A stretch of 64,000 nt of DNA from Bog-473 sp963809715. GTDB taxonomy: Bacteria; Actinomycetota; Acidimicrobiia; Acidimicrobiales; RAAP-2. A model generated the notes under the pieces. That model ran no database searches, was not told the origin of the DNA, and saw only the letters and a list, made by a program, of their open reading frames with translations. Position numbers and translations under genes: made by a program. Position 1 is the first letter of the stretch. Every line of letters starts with the position of its first letter. The stretch spans positions 186,001-250,000 of the forward strand of contig CAWEKO010000005.1 of the NCBI GenBank assembly GCA_963809715.1. The letters are read 5' to 3'. Below, in pieces: positions 8,146 to 18,166 of this stretch.

Positions 8146-9537
8146 GTGGGCCGCTATTGGCTGCAGACCTTGGGATGCCCCAAGAACCAGGTGGACTCCG
8201 ACAAATTGGAGGGTCACCTGGCGGCACGCGGCTACGGGCCGGCCTCGGGTCCCGACTCCGCCGACCTCGTGGTCGTCAACACCTGCGCCTTCATCGAGGC
8301 CGCCCGCCAGGAGTCCATCGACGCCGTCCTCGAGCTGGCCGACCAACGTGCCGAGGGTGCGCGGCTGGTGGTGACCGGCTGCATGGCCGAGCGTTACGGC
8401 GACGAGCTGATGGCTGCGCTGCCCGAGGTGGACCTCGTGGCCGGCTTCGGTCAGGAGCTCTTTATGCCTGCCGATCCGCCGCCGGTCCCGGTCACCCTCG
8501 GGGCCACGCGCGCCACACCGAGCGCACGGCTGACCGGCGGCTTCGATCTGCTCGAGCTGCCCCGCCCCGCCACCCGCTCCCCGTGGGCCTACGTCAAGGT
8601 GGCCGAGGGTTGTGACCGTCTCTGTGGCTTCTGCGCCATTCCGTCTTTCCGGGGCAAGCAGCGCTCCCGCTCCTCCAGCGACGTCCTCGCCGAGGTCGAC
8701 GCGCTGGCCGCGGGCGAGTGGGCCGGTGCGCCGCCCTTGCGCGAGGTGGTCCTGGTGGCCCAGGACCTCGCCTCCTACAGCCGCGACCGCACCGGACCCG
8801 GACGGGCCACTCGCACCGCGCAGGGCCCGTCGCCGATCGCCGCCCTCACCCGCGAAGTGGCGACCCGGGTGGACCGAACCCGGCTCCTCTACCTCTATCC
8901 ATCGGGCCTGACCGACGAGCTCGTCGAGGCTGTCCTGTCCACCGGAGTCCCCTACTTCGATCTCTCGCTCCAGCACGTCGCACGCCCGCTCCTGGCCAAC
9001 ATGCGGCGCTGGGGCGACGGCGAGCGCTTCCTGCGCCGGATGGCCGACATCCGCCGGGCCGCACCCGATGCCACTTTCCGTTCCTCTTTCATCCTGGGGT
9101 ACCCGGGCGAGACCGAGCGCGACCACGACCTCCTCCTCCAGTTCCTCGAGTCGGCCCAGCTCGACTGGGCCGGCTTCTTCACCTTCTCCAACGAGGACGG
9201 CACCCACGCCGCCGGGCTGCCTGATCAGGTGCCGCCCGAACTGGCCCTCGAGCGCCTGCGCGAGTGCGCCGAGGTACAGGACGCCATCACCGCAGCTCGG
9301 CGTGACACCCTGGTCGGCCAGGTGCGCCAGGTCCTCGTCGACGCGCCCGGCGAAGGGCGCACGGTGCACGAAGCGCCCGAGATCGACGGGATCGTGCACC
9401 TCCCGACCGGACTCGAGGTGGGATCCCTCGTCGACATGACCGTCACGGCCGCCGAGGGACCCGACCTGTGGGCCGAACCGACCGGTGCCCGTGCGCTCGT
9501 CGGGTCCGCCGCTTCGACACCCGGGGCCGTCCGATGA
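8146..9537 (+). CDS. rimO: ribosomal protein S12 methylthiotransferase RimO
   Basis: A 463-residue radical-SAM enzyme that methylthiolates an aspartate of ribosomal protein S12. The N-terminal MTTase domain has the three cluster cysteines in TLGCPKNQ (C11), NTCAFIEA (C47) and TGCMAER (C79). The radical-SAM motif CDRLCGFC supplies C156, C160 and C163, and a TRAM domain closes the C-terminus. The GTG at 8146 places the TLGCPKNQ motif where RimO usually has it. AAGGAG lies 13 bases away, and the alternative GTG at 8134 is too close to that site, so the start is not certain. It overlaps pgsA by ATGA, in the common actinobacterial order rimO-pgsA-cinA. Confidence 0.95.
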   Translation: MGRYWLQTLGCPKNQVDSDKLEGHLAARGYGPASGPDSADLVVVNTCAFIEAARQESIDAVLELADQRAEGARLVVTGCMAERYGDELMAALPEVDLVAGFGQELFMPADPPPVPVTLGATRATPSARLTGGFDLLELPRPATRSPWAYVKVAEGCDRLCGFCAIPSFRGKQRSRSSSDVLAEVDALAAGEWAGAPPLREVVLVAQDLASYSRDRTGPGRATRTAQGPSPIAALTREVATRVDRTRLLYLYPSGLTDELVEAVLSTGVPYFDLSLQHVARPLLANMRRWGDGERFLRRMADIRRAAPDATFRSSFILGYPGETERDHDLLLQFLESAQLDWAGFFTFSNEDGTHAAGLPDQVPPELALERLRECAEVQDAITAARRDTLVGQVRQVLVDAPGEGRTVHEAPEIDGIVHLPTGLEVGSLVDMTVTAAEGPDLWAEPTGARALVGSAASTPGAVR

Positions 9538-10124
9538 GCGAGACCGCCCGGGAGACACCCGGTCAACAGTTCACCTTCGGGCCCAGCGCCCTGGCCACCC
9601 CGGCCAACGCGGTCACCGTGATCCGTCTGCTCGCCGCGCCCGTCTACGTCCTCATGCTGGTGGCCTGGGGTGCCTCGTGGATCAACGTCGTCGTCGGTCT
9701 CGTCCTGGCCGGCAGTGACGGCCTCGACGGCTACATGGCGCGCCGACAGGGCACCACCCGTTCGGGCGCCTTCCTCGATCCTCTGGCCGACAAGGCCGTG
9801 GTCCTCGGCGCGCTCATCACGCTCTCCGTCCAGGGACACCTCCCCGCATTGCCGGTGGCGCTGATCACCGCCCGCGAGGTCGGCATGCAGCTCTACCGAT
9901 CCTGGGTCGGGCGGCGCGGCATCTCGATACCCGCCCGCCCGTCGGCCAAGCTCAAGACGCTGGTGCAGGACATCGCGGTCGGAACCTGCATCATCCCGCC
10001 GCTGGCCCACCAGCACACGCTCCAGGTGGCAGCCATCTGGTTCGCCTGCGCGCTCACCCTCTACACCGGCGCGGAGTACCTGCTCGACGGGCGCCGGGCG
10101 CTCCACCAACCCACCGCCCCCTAA
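9534..10124 (+). CDS. pgsA: CDP-diacylglycerol--glycerol-3-phosphate 3-phosphatidyltransferase
   Basis: A 196-residue integral membrane enzyme of the CDP-alcohol phosphatidyltransferase family. The signature D-x2-D-G-x2-A-R-x8-G-x3-D-x3-D is visible in SDGLDGYMARR followed by SGAFLDPLADK. Several hydrophobic helices span residues 25-185. It makes phosphatidylglycerophosphate from CDP-diacylglycerol at the cytoplasmic membrane. Other members of the superfamily share the motif, so the gene name rests on its place between rimO and cinA. The ATG overlaps the rimO stop. Confidence 0.88.
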   Translation: MSETARETPGQQFTFGPSALATPANAVTVIRLLAAPVYVLMLVAWGASWINVVVGLVLAGSDGLDGYMARRQGTTRSGAFLDPLADKAVVLGALITLSVQGHLPALPVALITAREVGMQLYRSWVGRRGISIPARPSAKLKTLVQDIAVGTCIIPPLAHQHTLQVAAIWFACALTLYTGAEYLLDGRRALHQPTAP

Positions 10125-10135
10125 GGTCACCCCCC

Positions 10136-11401
10136 GTGAGGATCGAGATCGTCGCGGTGGGCACCGAGCTCCTGCTCGGCCAGATCGCCGACACCAACTC
10201 CGCCTGGCTGGGCGACCAGCTGGCCGCCAACGGCGTGACGTCGCACTTCCACCAGGCCGTGGGCGACAACCACACCCGCATGACGCTGGCCCTGCGCACC
10301 GCGCTGGCTCGCAGCGACGGCGTCATCATGTGCGGCGGGCTCGGCCCGACCCAGGACGACATCACCCGCGAGGCCATTGCCGACGTCATGAACGTCGAGT
10401 TGGTGCGCGACCCGGCCATCGTCGCGCTCATCGCCGGCTTCTTCTCGGCCCGCGGCCGCGCCATGACGGCGAACAACGAGCGCCAGGCCGACATCCCCGC
10501 GGGGGCCACCGTCATCCCCCAGACCATCGGGACGGCACCCGGCCTCATCTGCCCCGTGGGCAACAAGGTCGTCTATGCCGTCCCGGGCGTGCCCTACGAG
10601 ATGGCCGAGATGTTCGAGCGGGCCATCCTGCCCGACCTGCGCGCCCGCATGGCGGAGGTGGGGGAGGAGGGGGTCATCGCCTCCCGGGTCTTGCGCACGT
10701 GGGGCGCCAGCGAGTCAGGTTTGGCCGAGTCGCTCCAGGGGCGCATCGATGCGCTCGACGAGGCGGGCGACGTGACCCTGGCCTTCCTCGCTTCGGGCAT
10801 CGAGGGCATCAAGGTGCGCATCACGGCGCGGGCCCGGACTCTCGACGACGTCGGCGCGCTGCTCGACAAGGAGGAGGTCGAGGTGCGCCGGGCCATCGAC
10901 GCCACGTTGGGCGACATCGTCTTCGGGGTGGACGACGAATCGATGGAGGTCGCCGTGGCCAACCGCCTGGTGGCCCAGGGTCTGACCTTTGGCGTGGCCG
11001 AGTCACTCACCGGTGGCCTCATCGCCTCCCGCCTCGTCAACGTGCCCGGCGCCTCGGCCTGGTTCCGCGGTGGTGTCGTCGCCTACCACGAGCAGGTCAA
11101 GTTCGACGTGCTCGGCGTTCCGGAGGGACCAGTCGTCACCGAGGCCGCCGCGGCCGCCATGGCCGAGGGCGCCCGGCGGGTCACCCGGGCCGACGTCGGT
11201 CTTGGCATCACCGGGGTGGCCGGCCCCGACGACCAGGAGGGTGTCGCCCCCGGGACGATCTTCGTGGGCTTGTGCCTGCCCGATCAGACCGCGCAGACGA
11301 GGGAGCTCCGGCTCCCTGGTGATCGCGAACGGATCCGCCAGTACGGGAGCATTTCCGCCCTCGACCTGGTCCGACGCGCCCTCGACACCCTGCCCGGCTG
11401 A
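10136..11401 (+). CDS. cinA: CinA-like protein (MoCF-like domain plus nicotinamide-nucleotide amidase)
   Basis: A 421-residue two-domain protein starting at GTG, 11 bases after pgsA. The N-terminal MoaB/MogA-like domain opens with IEIVAVGTELLLGQIADTNS and contains MCGGLGPTQDD. The C-terminal PncC amidase domain carries GVAESLTGGLIASRL near residue 285 and GITGVAGPDDQEG near residue 363. Together these domains act on damaged or deamidated pyridine nucleotides (ADP-ribose pyrophosphatase and NMN amidase activities in characterised CinA proteins). In many actinobacteria cinA is followed closely by a regulator and recA; here recA lies about 8.9 kb away. Confidence 0.93.
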   Translation: MRIEIVAVGTELLLGQIADTNSAWLGDQLAANGVTSHFHQAVGDNHTRMTLALRTALARSDGVIMCGGLGPTQDDITREAIADVMNVELVRDPAIVALIAGFFSARGRAMTANNERQADIPAGATVIPQTIGTAPGLICPVGNKVVYAVPGVPYEMAEMFERAILPDLRARMAEVGEEGVIASRVLRTWGASESGLAESLQGRIDALDEAGDVTLAFLASGIEGIKVRITARARTLDDVGALLDKEEVEVRRAIDATLGDIVFGVDDESMEVAVANRLVAQGLTFGVAESLTGGLIASRLVNVPGASAWFRGGVVAYHEQVKFDVLGVPEGPVVTEAAAAAMAEGARRVTRADVGLGITGVAGPDDQEGVAPGTIFVGLCLPDQTAQTRELRLPGDRERIRQYGSISALDLVRRALDTLPG

Positions 11402-11498
11402 CCACCCGGCTGACCACCCGCTCACAGGAGGCCCACAGCGGGGTCACACTGGGGGACCACAGGGGTGTGTGAGCCTGTGAGGCAGGGAGGTACGACCT

Positions 11499-12230
11499 GT
11501 GAAGACCGACAGCGGGCCCAGAGTCCTGGTGGTTGACGACGAACCCTCAATCGTCGATGCGGTGGCCACGTCCCTGCGCTACGAGGGGTTCACCGTCGAC
11601 GAGGCCGTGACCGGGCGCAAGGCCCTCGCCCAGGCCCAGGAGGACCCGCCCGACCTCGTCATCCTCGATGTGATGCTGCCCGATCTCGACGGACTCGAGG
11701 TCACCCGGCGCCTGCGCGCCGACGGCGTGCGCGTCCCCGTCCTCTTCCTGACCGCGCGCGACACGCTGCAGGACAAGTTGGCCGGACTGACCGTCGGTGG
11801 CGACGACTACGTCACCAAGCCCTTCGCTCTGGCCGAGGTCATCGCCCGGGTGCACGCCATTCTGCGCCGCACCGGCTACGAACCCGAGGACGACGGCGTC
11901 CTGCGCTTCTCCGACGTCGAGCTCGATGAGAGCGCGCACGAGGTGCGGCGCAGCGGCCACGCCATCAACCTCACCGCCACGGAGTTCAACCTGTTGCGCT
12001 ACTTCATGCTCAACCCGCGTCACGTGCTCTCCAAGGCGCAGATCCTCGACCACGTCTGGCACTACGACTTCGGGGGCGACGGCAACGTCGTCGAGACCTA
12101 CGTGAGCTACCTGCGCAAGAAGCTCGAGAAATTCGGGCCCCCGCTCATCCACACCATCCGCCTCGTCGGCTACACCCTGCGCGAGCCCGAGTCGGCCGTT
12201 GGGAGCGGAGCGGCCGCCGGAGGAGCCTGA
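11499..12230 (+). CDS. OmpR/PhoB-family response regulator
   Basis: A 243-residue two-component regulator. The receiver domain (residues 8-122) has the acidic pair VVDDEPS, the phosphorylated aspartate D57 in VILDVMLPD, the switch threonine in FLTARD and lysine K107 in VTKPF. The C-terminal winged-helix domain (about 130-225) contains TATEFNLLRYF, VLSKAQILDHVW and YVSYLRKKL. The GTG start is preceded by a good ribosome-binding site, AGGGAGG. The kinase gene starts on the base after its stop codon, so the two form a pair. Close to MprA/TcrA-type regulators by overall look; targets are not visible. Confidence 0.93.
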   Translation: MKTDSGPRVLVVDDEPSIVDAVATSLRYEGFTVDEAVTGRKALAQAQEDPPDLVILDVMLPDLDGLEVTRRLRADGVRVPVLFLTARDTLQDKLAGLTVGGDDYVTKPFALAEVIARVHAILRRTGYEPEDDGVLRFSDVELDESAHEVRRSGHAINLTATEFNLLRYFMLNPRHVLSKAQILDHVWHYDFGGDGNVVETYVSYLRKKLEKFGPPLIHTIRLVGYTLREPESAVGSGAAAGGA

Positions 12231-13928
12231 GTGTCGCTGCGGCTTCGGCTCCTCGTCGCGGTCGGGCTCATCTCCATCGTGGCGCTCGTCGTGGCGGACT
12301 TCGCCACGTATTCGGCGCTGCGCTCGTCTCTCTACCAACAGGTCGACCAGCAACTCGCCGGACATCATCCCGGCGTGCCCATCGTGGAGGCGACCGGGAA
12401 CCCCTACTGCTCGTCGCCGAAGGGCGGGGGATTCGGTCCCAACACCGGAGGAGGTCCGGCACCGGGCATCCCCGGCGGCGGAGAGGGCGGTCCCAACGTC
12501 TTCGGCTACTCCTTCGGTGCGTACGTCAACCAGAGCGGAAAGGTGCTCGATGGACTCGAGTGCCCCGCCTACGTCGGTGACCACCCGTACCGGCCGCAGC
12601 TGCCGGACGACATCACGGGTTTCACCACGCAGCCGGACGGGACTCAGGAGACCTACTTCACCACGGCGTCCGTCGACCCCGACGGTCCCGCCTTCCGGGT
12701 GCGTGCCGTCAGGCAGCCACAGGGGGTGATCGCGTTGGTCGGCCAGCCCCTGGTCGACCAGACCAGCACCCTGCACACGCTCTTCCTGACCGAGTTCGCG
12801 GTCACCGCCGGGGCGCTCGTCCTGGCCTTGGCCGGAGGCTGGTGGCTGGTTCGCCTCGGCCTGCGCCCGCTCGAGGACGTCGAGGCCACGGCCGAGTCGA
12901 TCGCCGCGGGCAACCTCGACCAGCGCGTGCCCGGCGCCGATCAGCCCACCGAGGTCGGACGCCTGGCCCGTGCGCTCAACGTGATGCTCGAGCGCATCCA
13001 GGCGGCGTTCTCGGCCCGGGTGGCATCCGAGGAACGCCTGAAGGAGTCGCAGGATCATCTGCGCCAGTTCGTGGCAGACGCCTCGCACGAGCTGCGCACA
13101 CCCATCGCCGCCGTCTCGGCCTATGCGGAGCTCTTCGACCGCGGCGCGGCGACCAACGCGGAGGACCTGACGCGCGTCATGGCCGGCATCCGCACCGAGA
13201 CGGCACGTATGGACCGGCTGGTGAGCGACCTCCTCACCCTGGCCCGGCTCGATGAGGGTGTCCCCATGAAGCGCGCTCCCGTCGAACTCGTCAGCCTGAC
13301 GTCCGAGGCCGTGCGCACGGCCAGTGCCGTCGGGCCCGAGTGGCCCGTGCAGTTCTGGGCCGCCAACCCGGTCGAGATCACGGGAGACAAAGACCGCCTG
13401 CGCCAGGTGATCGACAACCTTTTGGCCAACGTGCGCGCCCACACACCGCCGGGGACCGAGGCGACGGTGCGTGTGGACCAGGTGGGCGACGACGCTCGCA
13501 TCGAGGTGCACGACAACGGCCCGGGCCTCCCGACCGACGAAGCCCGGCGTATATTCGAACGCTTCTTCCGGGCCGATCCGGCCCGTGCCCGCAGCAGCGG
13601 AGGGAGCGGACTCGGCCTTTCCATCGTGTCCGCCATCGTCGCTGCCCACGGCGGCACGGTGTCCGCAGACTCCGCACCCGGCCAAGGCATGACCGTGACC
13701 GTGCTGATCCCCACCACCGCCCACTCGGACGCCGGCGCTGACGTGGCCCCGACCGACGTCGAACCCACCTCGCCCGAGCTCACCGCGCCCGACCCCGCCC
13801 CGCCACGCACAGCCCCGCCCGACACCACTTCGAGCGACTCAGCCCCGCCCGACACAGCCGACGCCGCCTCCAACGGCGACGGCGCGCCGCTGCCGGACGA
13901 GCCGGCGCCGGCGACCACGGAGAGCTGA
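12231..13928 (+). CDS. sensor histidine kinase with glycine-rich sensor and proline-rich tail
   Basis: A 565-residue membrane kinase, cognate to the regulator just upstream. Helix 1 is at about residues 7-27 and helix 2 at 187-208. The external sensor between them has an odd glycine-rich loop around residues 64-89 and two cysteines, near 60 and 111. Then come HAMP (about 208-262), the HisKA dimerisation domain with H286 in DASHELRTP, and the ATPase with DNLLANVRAHT, HDNGPGLP and SGLGLSIV. A tail of roughly 80 residues rich in P, A, T and D, with repeated APPDT-like units, follows the catalytic core. The signal sensed is unknown. The glycine-rich style resembles the membrane glycosyltransferase encoded downstream. 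Confidence 0.93.
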   Translation: MSLRLRLLVAVGLISIVALVVADFATYSALRSSLYQQVDQQLAGHHPGVPIVEATGNPYCSSPKGGGFGPNTGGGPAPGIPGGGEGGPNVFGYSFGAYVNQSGKVLDGLECPAYVGDHPYRPQLPDDITGFTTQPDGTQETYFTTASVDPDGPAFRVRAVRQPQGVIALVGQPLVDQTSTLHTLFLTEFAVTAGALVLALAGGWWLVRLGLRPLEDVEATAESIAAGNLDQRVPGADQPTEVGRLARALNVMLERIQAAFSARVASEERLKESQDHLRQFVADASHELRTPIAAVSAYAELFDRGAATNAEDLTRVMAGIRTETARMDRLVSDLLTLARLDEGVPMKRAPVELVSLTSEAVRTASAVGPEWPVQFWAANPVEITGDKDRLRQVIDNLLANVRAHTPPGTEATVRVDQVGDDARIEVHDNGPGLPTDEARRIFERFFRADPARARSSGGSGLGLSIVSAIVAAHGGTVSADSAPGQGMTVTVLIPTTAHSDAGADVAPTDVEPTSPELTAPDPAPPRTAPPDTTSSDSAPPDTADAASNGDGAPLPDEPAPATTES

Positions 13929-14006
13929 CGCCGGGGCACGCTCGCCCCTCGATTCACACCGAGCCCACAGCTGAGCTTCACGCTGACCGGAGACGCCGGG
14001 CCCACC

Positions 14007-15218
14007 ATGCACGGCATGACAGCCCTGGCTCCCTCCGAGGTGGACATGGATCCCCGCCACGACCCGGTGGACGTGGAGATCGTCGTCCCCGTCTACAACG
14101 AAGCGCCACAACTGGCCGAACGCATCGTTGTCCTCCGCACCTTCCTCGACGAGTCCTTCCCGTTCCGAGCCGTCGTCACCATCGTCGACAACGCCAGCAC
14201 CGACAACACCTATGCGGTGGCCACCGCCCTGAGTGACTCCATGTCGGGCGTGGCGGTCTTGCATCTTGACCGGAAGGGCCGGGGCTTCGCTCTGCGCGAG
14301 GCATGGTCGACGAGCAGCGCCCCCGTCGTCGCCTACATGGACGTGGACCTGTCGACGTCGCTCGAGGCGTTGCTGCCGCTCGTGGCGCCCCTGCTGTCGG
14401 GTCATCGAGACGTGGCCATCGGTTCGCGTCTGGCCCGCGGGGCCCGTGTGGTGCGCGGTCCTCGACGCGAGCTCATCTCGCGCACCTACAACTTCATCCT
14501 CCGCATGACACTGCGCGGGCGTTTCAGTGACGCCCAGTGCGGCTTCAAGGCTCTGCGGCGAGATGCGGCCGAGCGCATCCTGCCGCTCGTCGAGGACAAC
14601 CAGTGGTTCTTCGACACGGAACTTCTGGTCATGGCGGAGCGGCTCGGGCTGCGTATCGGCGAGGTCCCGGTGGACTGGGTCGACGATCCCGACTCGCGTG
14701 TCCACATCGCGTCAACGGCCACCGACGATCTGCGTGGCATCTGGCGCATGCTCGTGCGCCGTCCCAAGGGGCTGCCGCGCCCCACGGTGCGCGAAGTCAC
14801 GTCCGACCAGTTGCTGCGTTTCGCCGGCGTCGGTCTGGTCAGCAGTCTCGGCTATCTGTTCCTGTTCGTGGCCTGGCGCCCCATCCTCGGTGCGTTCGGA
14901 GCCAACGCGGTGGCCATGGCCCTCGCCACACTGTTCAACACGGCGGTGCACAAGGAGCTGGCCCGCGGTGCGGACGGACAAGCCCATCATGCCCGCATGG
15001 CGCTCGTCACCGTGGCGCTCTACACGGTGAGCCTGGCCTTCACCTCCCTCGGCCTCCTCGTCGCCCAGCGGGTCGCACCCTCGGCCCTGCTGGCCGAGGT
15101 GGTGGCTCTGACGCTGGCCAACATGGTCGCCGCCGTGTTCCGTTTCTCGGTGCTGCGGGCCTGGGTCTTCCGGCCCCGCTCGCGTGGCGCCATCCACTCC
15201 CTGGAGGTCTCCGCTTGA
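14007..15218 (+). CDS. bifunctional GT2 glycosyltransferase / GtrA-like membrane protein
   Basis: A 403-residue protein joining a dolichyl-phosphate-mannose-synthase-like GT2 domain (about residues 22-255) to a GtrA-like membrane domain (about 270-390). The GT-A part shows EIVVPVYNEAPQL, VDNASTDNTY and the metal-binding DVDLSTS, and the C-terminal part has four hydrophobic helices. Such proteins charge a polyprenyl phosphate with a sugar and help move it across the membrane. The next gene is a GT39 transferase that would use that lipid-linked sugar. Starts at 14016 or 14046 are also possible. The downstream ATG overlaps its stop by one base. Confidence 0.88.
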   Translation: MHGMTALAPSEVDMDPRHDPVDVEIVVPVYNEAPQLAERIVVLRTFLDESFPFRAVVTIVDNASTDNTYAVATALSDSMSGVAVLHLDRKGRGFALREAWSTSSAPVVAYMDVDLSTSLEALLPLVAPLLSGHRDVAIGSRLARGARVVRGPRRELISRTYNFILRMTLRGRFSDAQCGFKALRRDAAERILPLVEDNQWFFDTELLVMAERLGLRIGEVPVDWVDDPDSRVHIASTATDDLRGIWRMLVRRPKGLPRPTVREVTSDQLLRFAGVGLVSSLGYLFLFVAWRPILGAFGANAVAMALATLFNTAVHKELARGADGQAHHARMALVTVALYTVSLAFTSLGLLVAQRVAPSALLAEVVALTLANMVAAVFRFSVLRAWVFRPRSRGAIHSLEVSA

Positions 15219-17561
15219 TGGACCGCAACCAGTCCCCCGACGCGCCGGTCGGGGTGCTCGATCTGCCTGCGCCGGCGAACCTCCCGATCGGCCCCGCCGC
15301 TCCTACCGGCCCAGCCGATCCCGCCGCTCCTACCGGCCCAGCCGATCCCACCGCTCCTGCCGGCCCAGCCGATCCCACCGCTCCTGCCGGCCCAGCCGAT
15401 CCCACCACGGGCTCGCCCAACGGGCGACCGCCCGGCTCGGTCTGGCCACCTGGGCCCCGTCCGGGTCGTGTGCAGCGCTTCTTCCGAGGCAAGGAGAGCG
15501 ACGCGGCGTGGGTCCGCCCCGCCCTCCTCGTGCTTCTCGCAAGCACGGCCATCCTCTACCTGTGGGACCTCGGCGCCAGCGGCTGGGGCAACTCCTTCTA
15601 CGCCGCCGCCGTCCAGGCCGGCACCAAGAGCTGGAAGGCCATGTTCTTCGGCTCGTCCGACTCGTCGAACTTCATCACTGTCGACAAGCCGCCGGCCTTC
15701 CTCTGGCCGATGGAGATCTCGGCCCGCATCTTCGGCTTGAACTCGTGGAGCATGCTCGTCCCCCAGGCGCTCATGGGCGTCGCCACCGTCGGACTGGTGT
15801 ATCTCTCGGTGCGCCGCTGGTTCAGCGCGCAGGCCGCGCTCCTCGGTGGTCTCGTCGTGGCGCTGACGCCGGTGGCCGCGATGATGTTCCGCTACAACAA
15901 CCCCGACGCTCTGCTTGCCCTGCTGCTCACCGGGGCCACCTACGCCGCCATGCGCGGTCTCGAGAAAGCCCAGACCAAGTGGCTCGTGTTGGCCGGCGCA
16001 CTCGTCGGCTTCGGCTTCATCACCAAGATGATGCAGGCGTTCCTGATCATTCCCGTGATGGCGGTGGTCTATCTGCTCGCCGCGCCGACGGGCTGGTGGC
16101 GTCGGGTGTGGCAGACCGTCGTCATGGGCCTCTCCGTCGTGGTCGCCGGCGGCTGGTGGGTGGCGGTGGTCGCACTGACTCCGGCTTCGGATCGTCCCTA
16201 TGTGGGTGGATCACAGGACAACAGCATCCTCAACCTCATCTTCGGCTACAACGGCTTCGGGCGACTCACCGGGAGTGAGTCCGGAAGCGTGGGCGGTGGC
16301 GGCACCGGCACTGCCATGTGGGGCCCGACCGGCTGGACGCGACTGTTCAACGCCGAGTTCGGAAACATGATGTCGTGGCTCGTGCCCGGAGCGCTGGTCA
16401 TGGGCGCCGTGCTGCTCGCTGTCACCATCCGGAACCGTCGCACCGACCGTGAACGCGCCGCGCTGTTGCTCTGGGGCGGTTCGCTCGTCTGCATCGGACT
16501 CACCATCTCCATGGCCCAGGGCATCATCCACCCCTACTACGCCGTAGCCCTGGCGGCGCCTCTCGGCGGGCTGGTCGGCATTGCCACCATGGGCCTGTGG
16601 GAGCGCCGCAGCACCTGGCCCGGCCGACTGGGCCTGGCCGCCGCGCTGGCCGCCACTGTTTGGTGGAGCTCTGTGCTCCTAGGGCGCACGCCGAACTGGT
16701 TCCCCTCGCTGCGTCCCTTCGTGTTGATCGCGGGGGCCTTGGGCGTGCTCGCCGTCCTGTTGCTGCCGTTGTTCCGCTCAATGCCCAAGCTGGCCGTCGC
16801 CCTCGCCTCGGTACTGGGGCTCAGCGCGGTGTTGGCTGCACCCCTGCTCTCGACCGTGGCGACCGCCAACACGCCGCACACCGGTGCGATCCCATCGGTC
16901 ACCCCGTCCGCGCAAGGCGGCTTCGGTGGTCCGGGTCCCGGTGGCGGCTTCCCCGGAGGTGGCCAGGGCGGTGGCTTCCGCCGTGCCTTCGCCGGTGGCG
17001 GCTTTCCCGGTGCCGCTCCCGGCGGCGGCGTTCCCCGGTGGTGGTTTCGCCGGCGGCAGATCGGCCAACGGATTCGGTGGGTTTCCCGGTGGGGGGACGA
17101 GCCCCTTCGGCGGTCGAGCCGGTGCCGGCGGTGCCTTCGCTGGCGGCGGCGCGGCGGGCGGCGGCGGGTTCTTGAACTCGAGCACGTCGAATGCGGCGCT
17201 GACGAAGAAACTGCAGGCAAATGCCAGCCGCTACACCTGGGTCGCGGCGACGGTGAACGCGAACAACGCGGCCGGCTACCAGCTGGCCAGCGGAGATCCC
17301 GTCATGGCGATCGGCGGCTTCAACGGCACCGATCCCTCGCCCACGCTGGCCCAGTTCGAGAAGTACGTGTCCGCCGGCAAGATCCACTACTACATCGCCG
17401 GCGGCGCCGGCGCCGGCGCCGCCCGTGGGGTGGGTGGCGGTGGCGGTGCGGGCGGCGGCAGCGATGACGCGTCGGCGATCACCTCCTGGGTCGAATCACA
17501 CTTCACGGCCGAGACGGTCGGTGGCGTGACCGTCTACGACCTCACCAGCGGATCGAACTGA
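15218..17561 (+). CDS. GT39-family (ArnT-like) polyprenyl-sugar glycosyltransferase, frame-broken near 17030
   Basis: A large polytopic GT-C enzyme. A proline/alanine repeat precedes the first helix (near residue 103). The catalytic loop follows, with FITVDKPPAFLW and SSNF, then about ten further helices including MMFRYNNPDALLALLL. Enzymes of this type move a sugar from polyprenyl phosphate to an acceptor on the outer membrane face. The exterior C-terminal domain begins with GGGFPGGGQGGGF-type glycine repeats. Around 17030, in a GGCGGCGGCG run, the frame shifts by one base; beyond it the other frame gives a normal tail (ASRYTWVAATVNANNAAG to VTVYDLTSGSN) ending at 17561. The single extra G may be a sequencing error. 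Read literally, the protein would end at 17467 in an arginine-rich tail. Confidence 0.82.
15299..15406 (+). repeat. 27-bp tandem repeat, four copies, inside the GT39 gene
   Basis: Four near-identical 27-base units, each beginning GCTCCT and encoding nine residues of the form APAGPADPT, lie in the cytoplasmic N-terminal region. Copies differ mainly at one A/G position and at the last codon. Slippage would change length by whole units without breaking the frame. Confidence 0.85.
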
Positions 17562-17613
17562 TCGTCTCGACGCGCGGACGGCCCGACACGTCTCGGCCCG
17601 CAGAACGCGAGGC

Positions 17614-18138
17614 TCAGGCGAGCAGGCGTCGGTAGAGCTCGAGGGTCGCCGCGTCGAAGGCGACGAAGCGGACAAGGGTGACGTCGGTGTCCGCCGCGCC
17701 GACGGTTGCCACGGCCAGGGCGGCGGCCAGATCCGGAGGGTAGCCGTAGACACCGGTGGAGATGGCCGGGAAGGCCACGCTCCGCGCCTCCATTTCGTCG
17801 GCCCGGGTCAGCGCGGCGCGGTAGCAGGAGGCCAGCGTCTCGGGCTCGCCCGAGGTGCCGCCGTGCCACACCGGCCCGACGGTGTGGATGATGAATCGTG
17901 CCGGCAGGGCGAAGCCGTCGGTGACCACGGCCTGTCCCGGTGAGCACCCGCCGATGGCCCGGCAGGCCGCATGCAGTTGCGCCGCCCCGGCCACCCGGTG
18001 GATGGCGCCGTCCACGCCGCCGCCGCCAGCCAGCTGCGCGTTGGCCGCATTGACGACCGCGTCCACCTGCTCGGCCGTGATGTCGCCTTGGGCTGCCTCG
18101 AGTCGCGGTGGCACGTTGGTCAGATCCTTGCGCACCAC
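17614..18138 (-). CDS. macro-domain protein (O-acetyl-ADP-ribose deacetylase type)
   Basis: A 174-residue single-domain macro protein. It shows QGDITAEQVDAVVNAANAQL, the glycine-rich GGGGVDGAIHRVAG, HTVGPVWHGG and the phosphate loop SVAFPAISTGVYGYP. Proteins of the MacroD/YmdB class bind ADP-ribose and hydrolyse O-acetyl-ADP-ribose or ADP-ribosyl esters in the cytoplasm. The GTG start is the only good candidate. It faces the GT39 gene tail to tail, with about 50 bases between them, and lies just after the secreted-protein gene at 18167. Nothing in the neighbourhood ties it to an ADP-ribosylation system. Confidence 0.92.
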   Translation of the reverse strand: MVRKDLTNVPPRLEAAQGDITAEQVDAVVNAANAQLAGGGGVDGAIHRVAGAAQLHAACRAIGGCSPGQAVVTDGFALPARFIIHTVGPVWHGGTSGEPETLASCYRAALTRADEMEARSVAFPAISTGVYGYPPDLAAALAVATVGAADTDVTLVRFVAFDAATLELYRRLLA

Positions 18139-18166
18139 CGCACCCCGCCGCGCCGGGACACGGTGC

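Noticed and set aside
11547..13724. 725-codon open frame on the minus strand
   Set aside because: It is the shadow of the response regulator and histidine kinase genes, whose motifs are complete on the plus strand.
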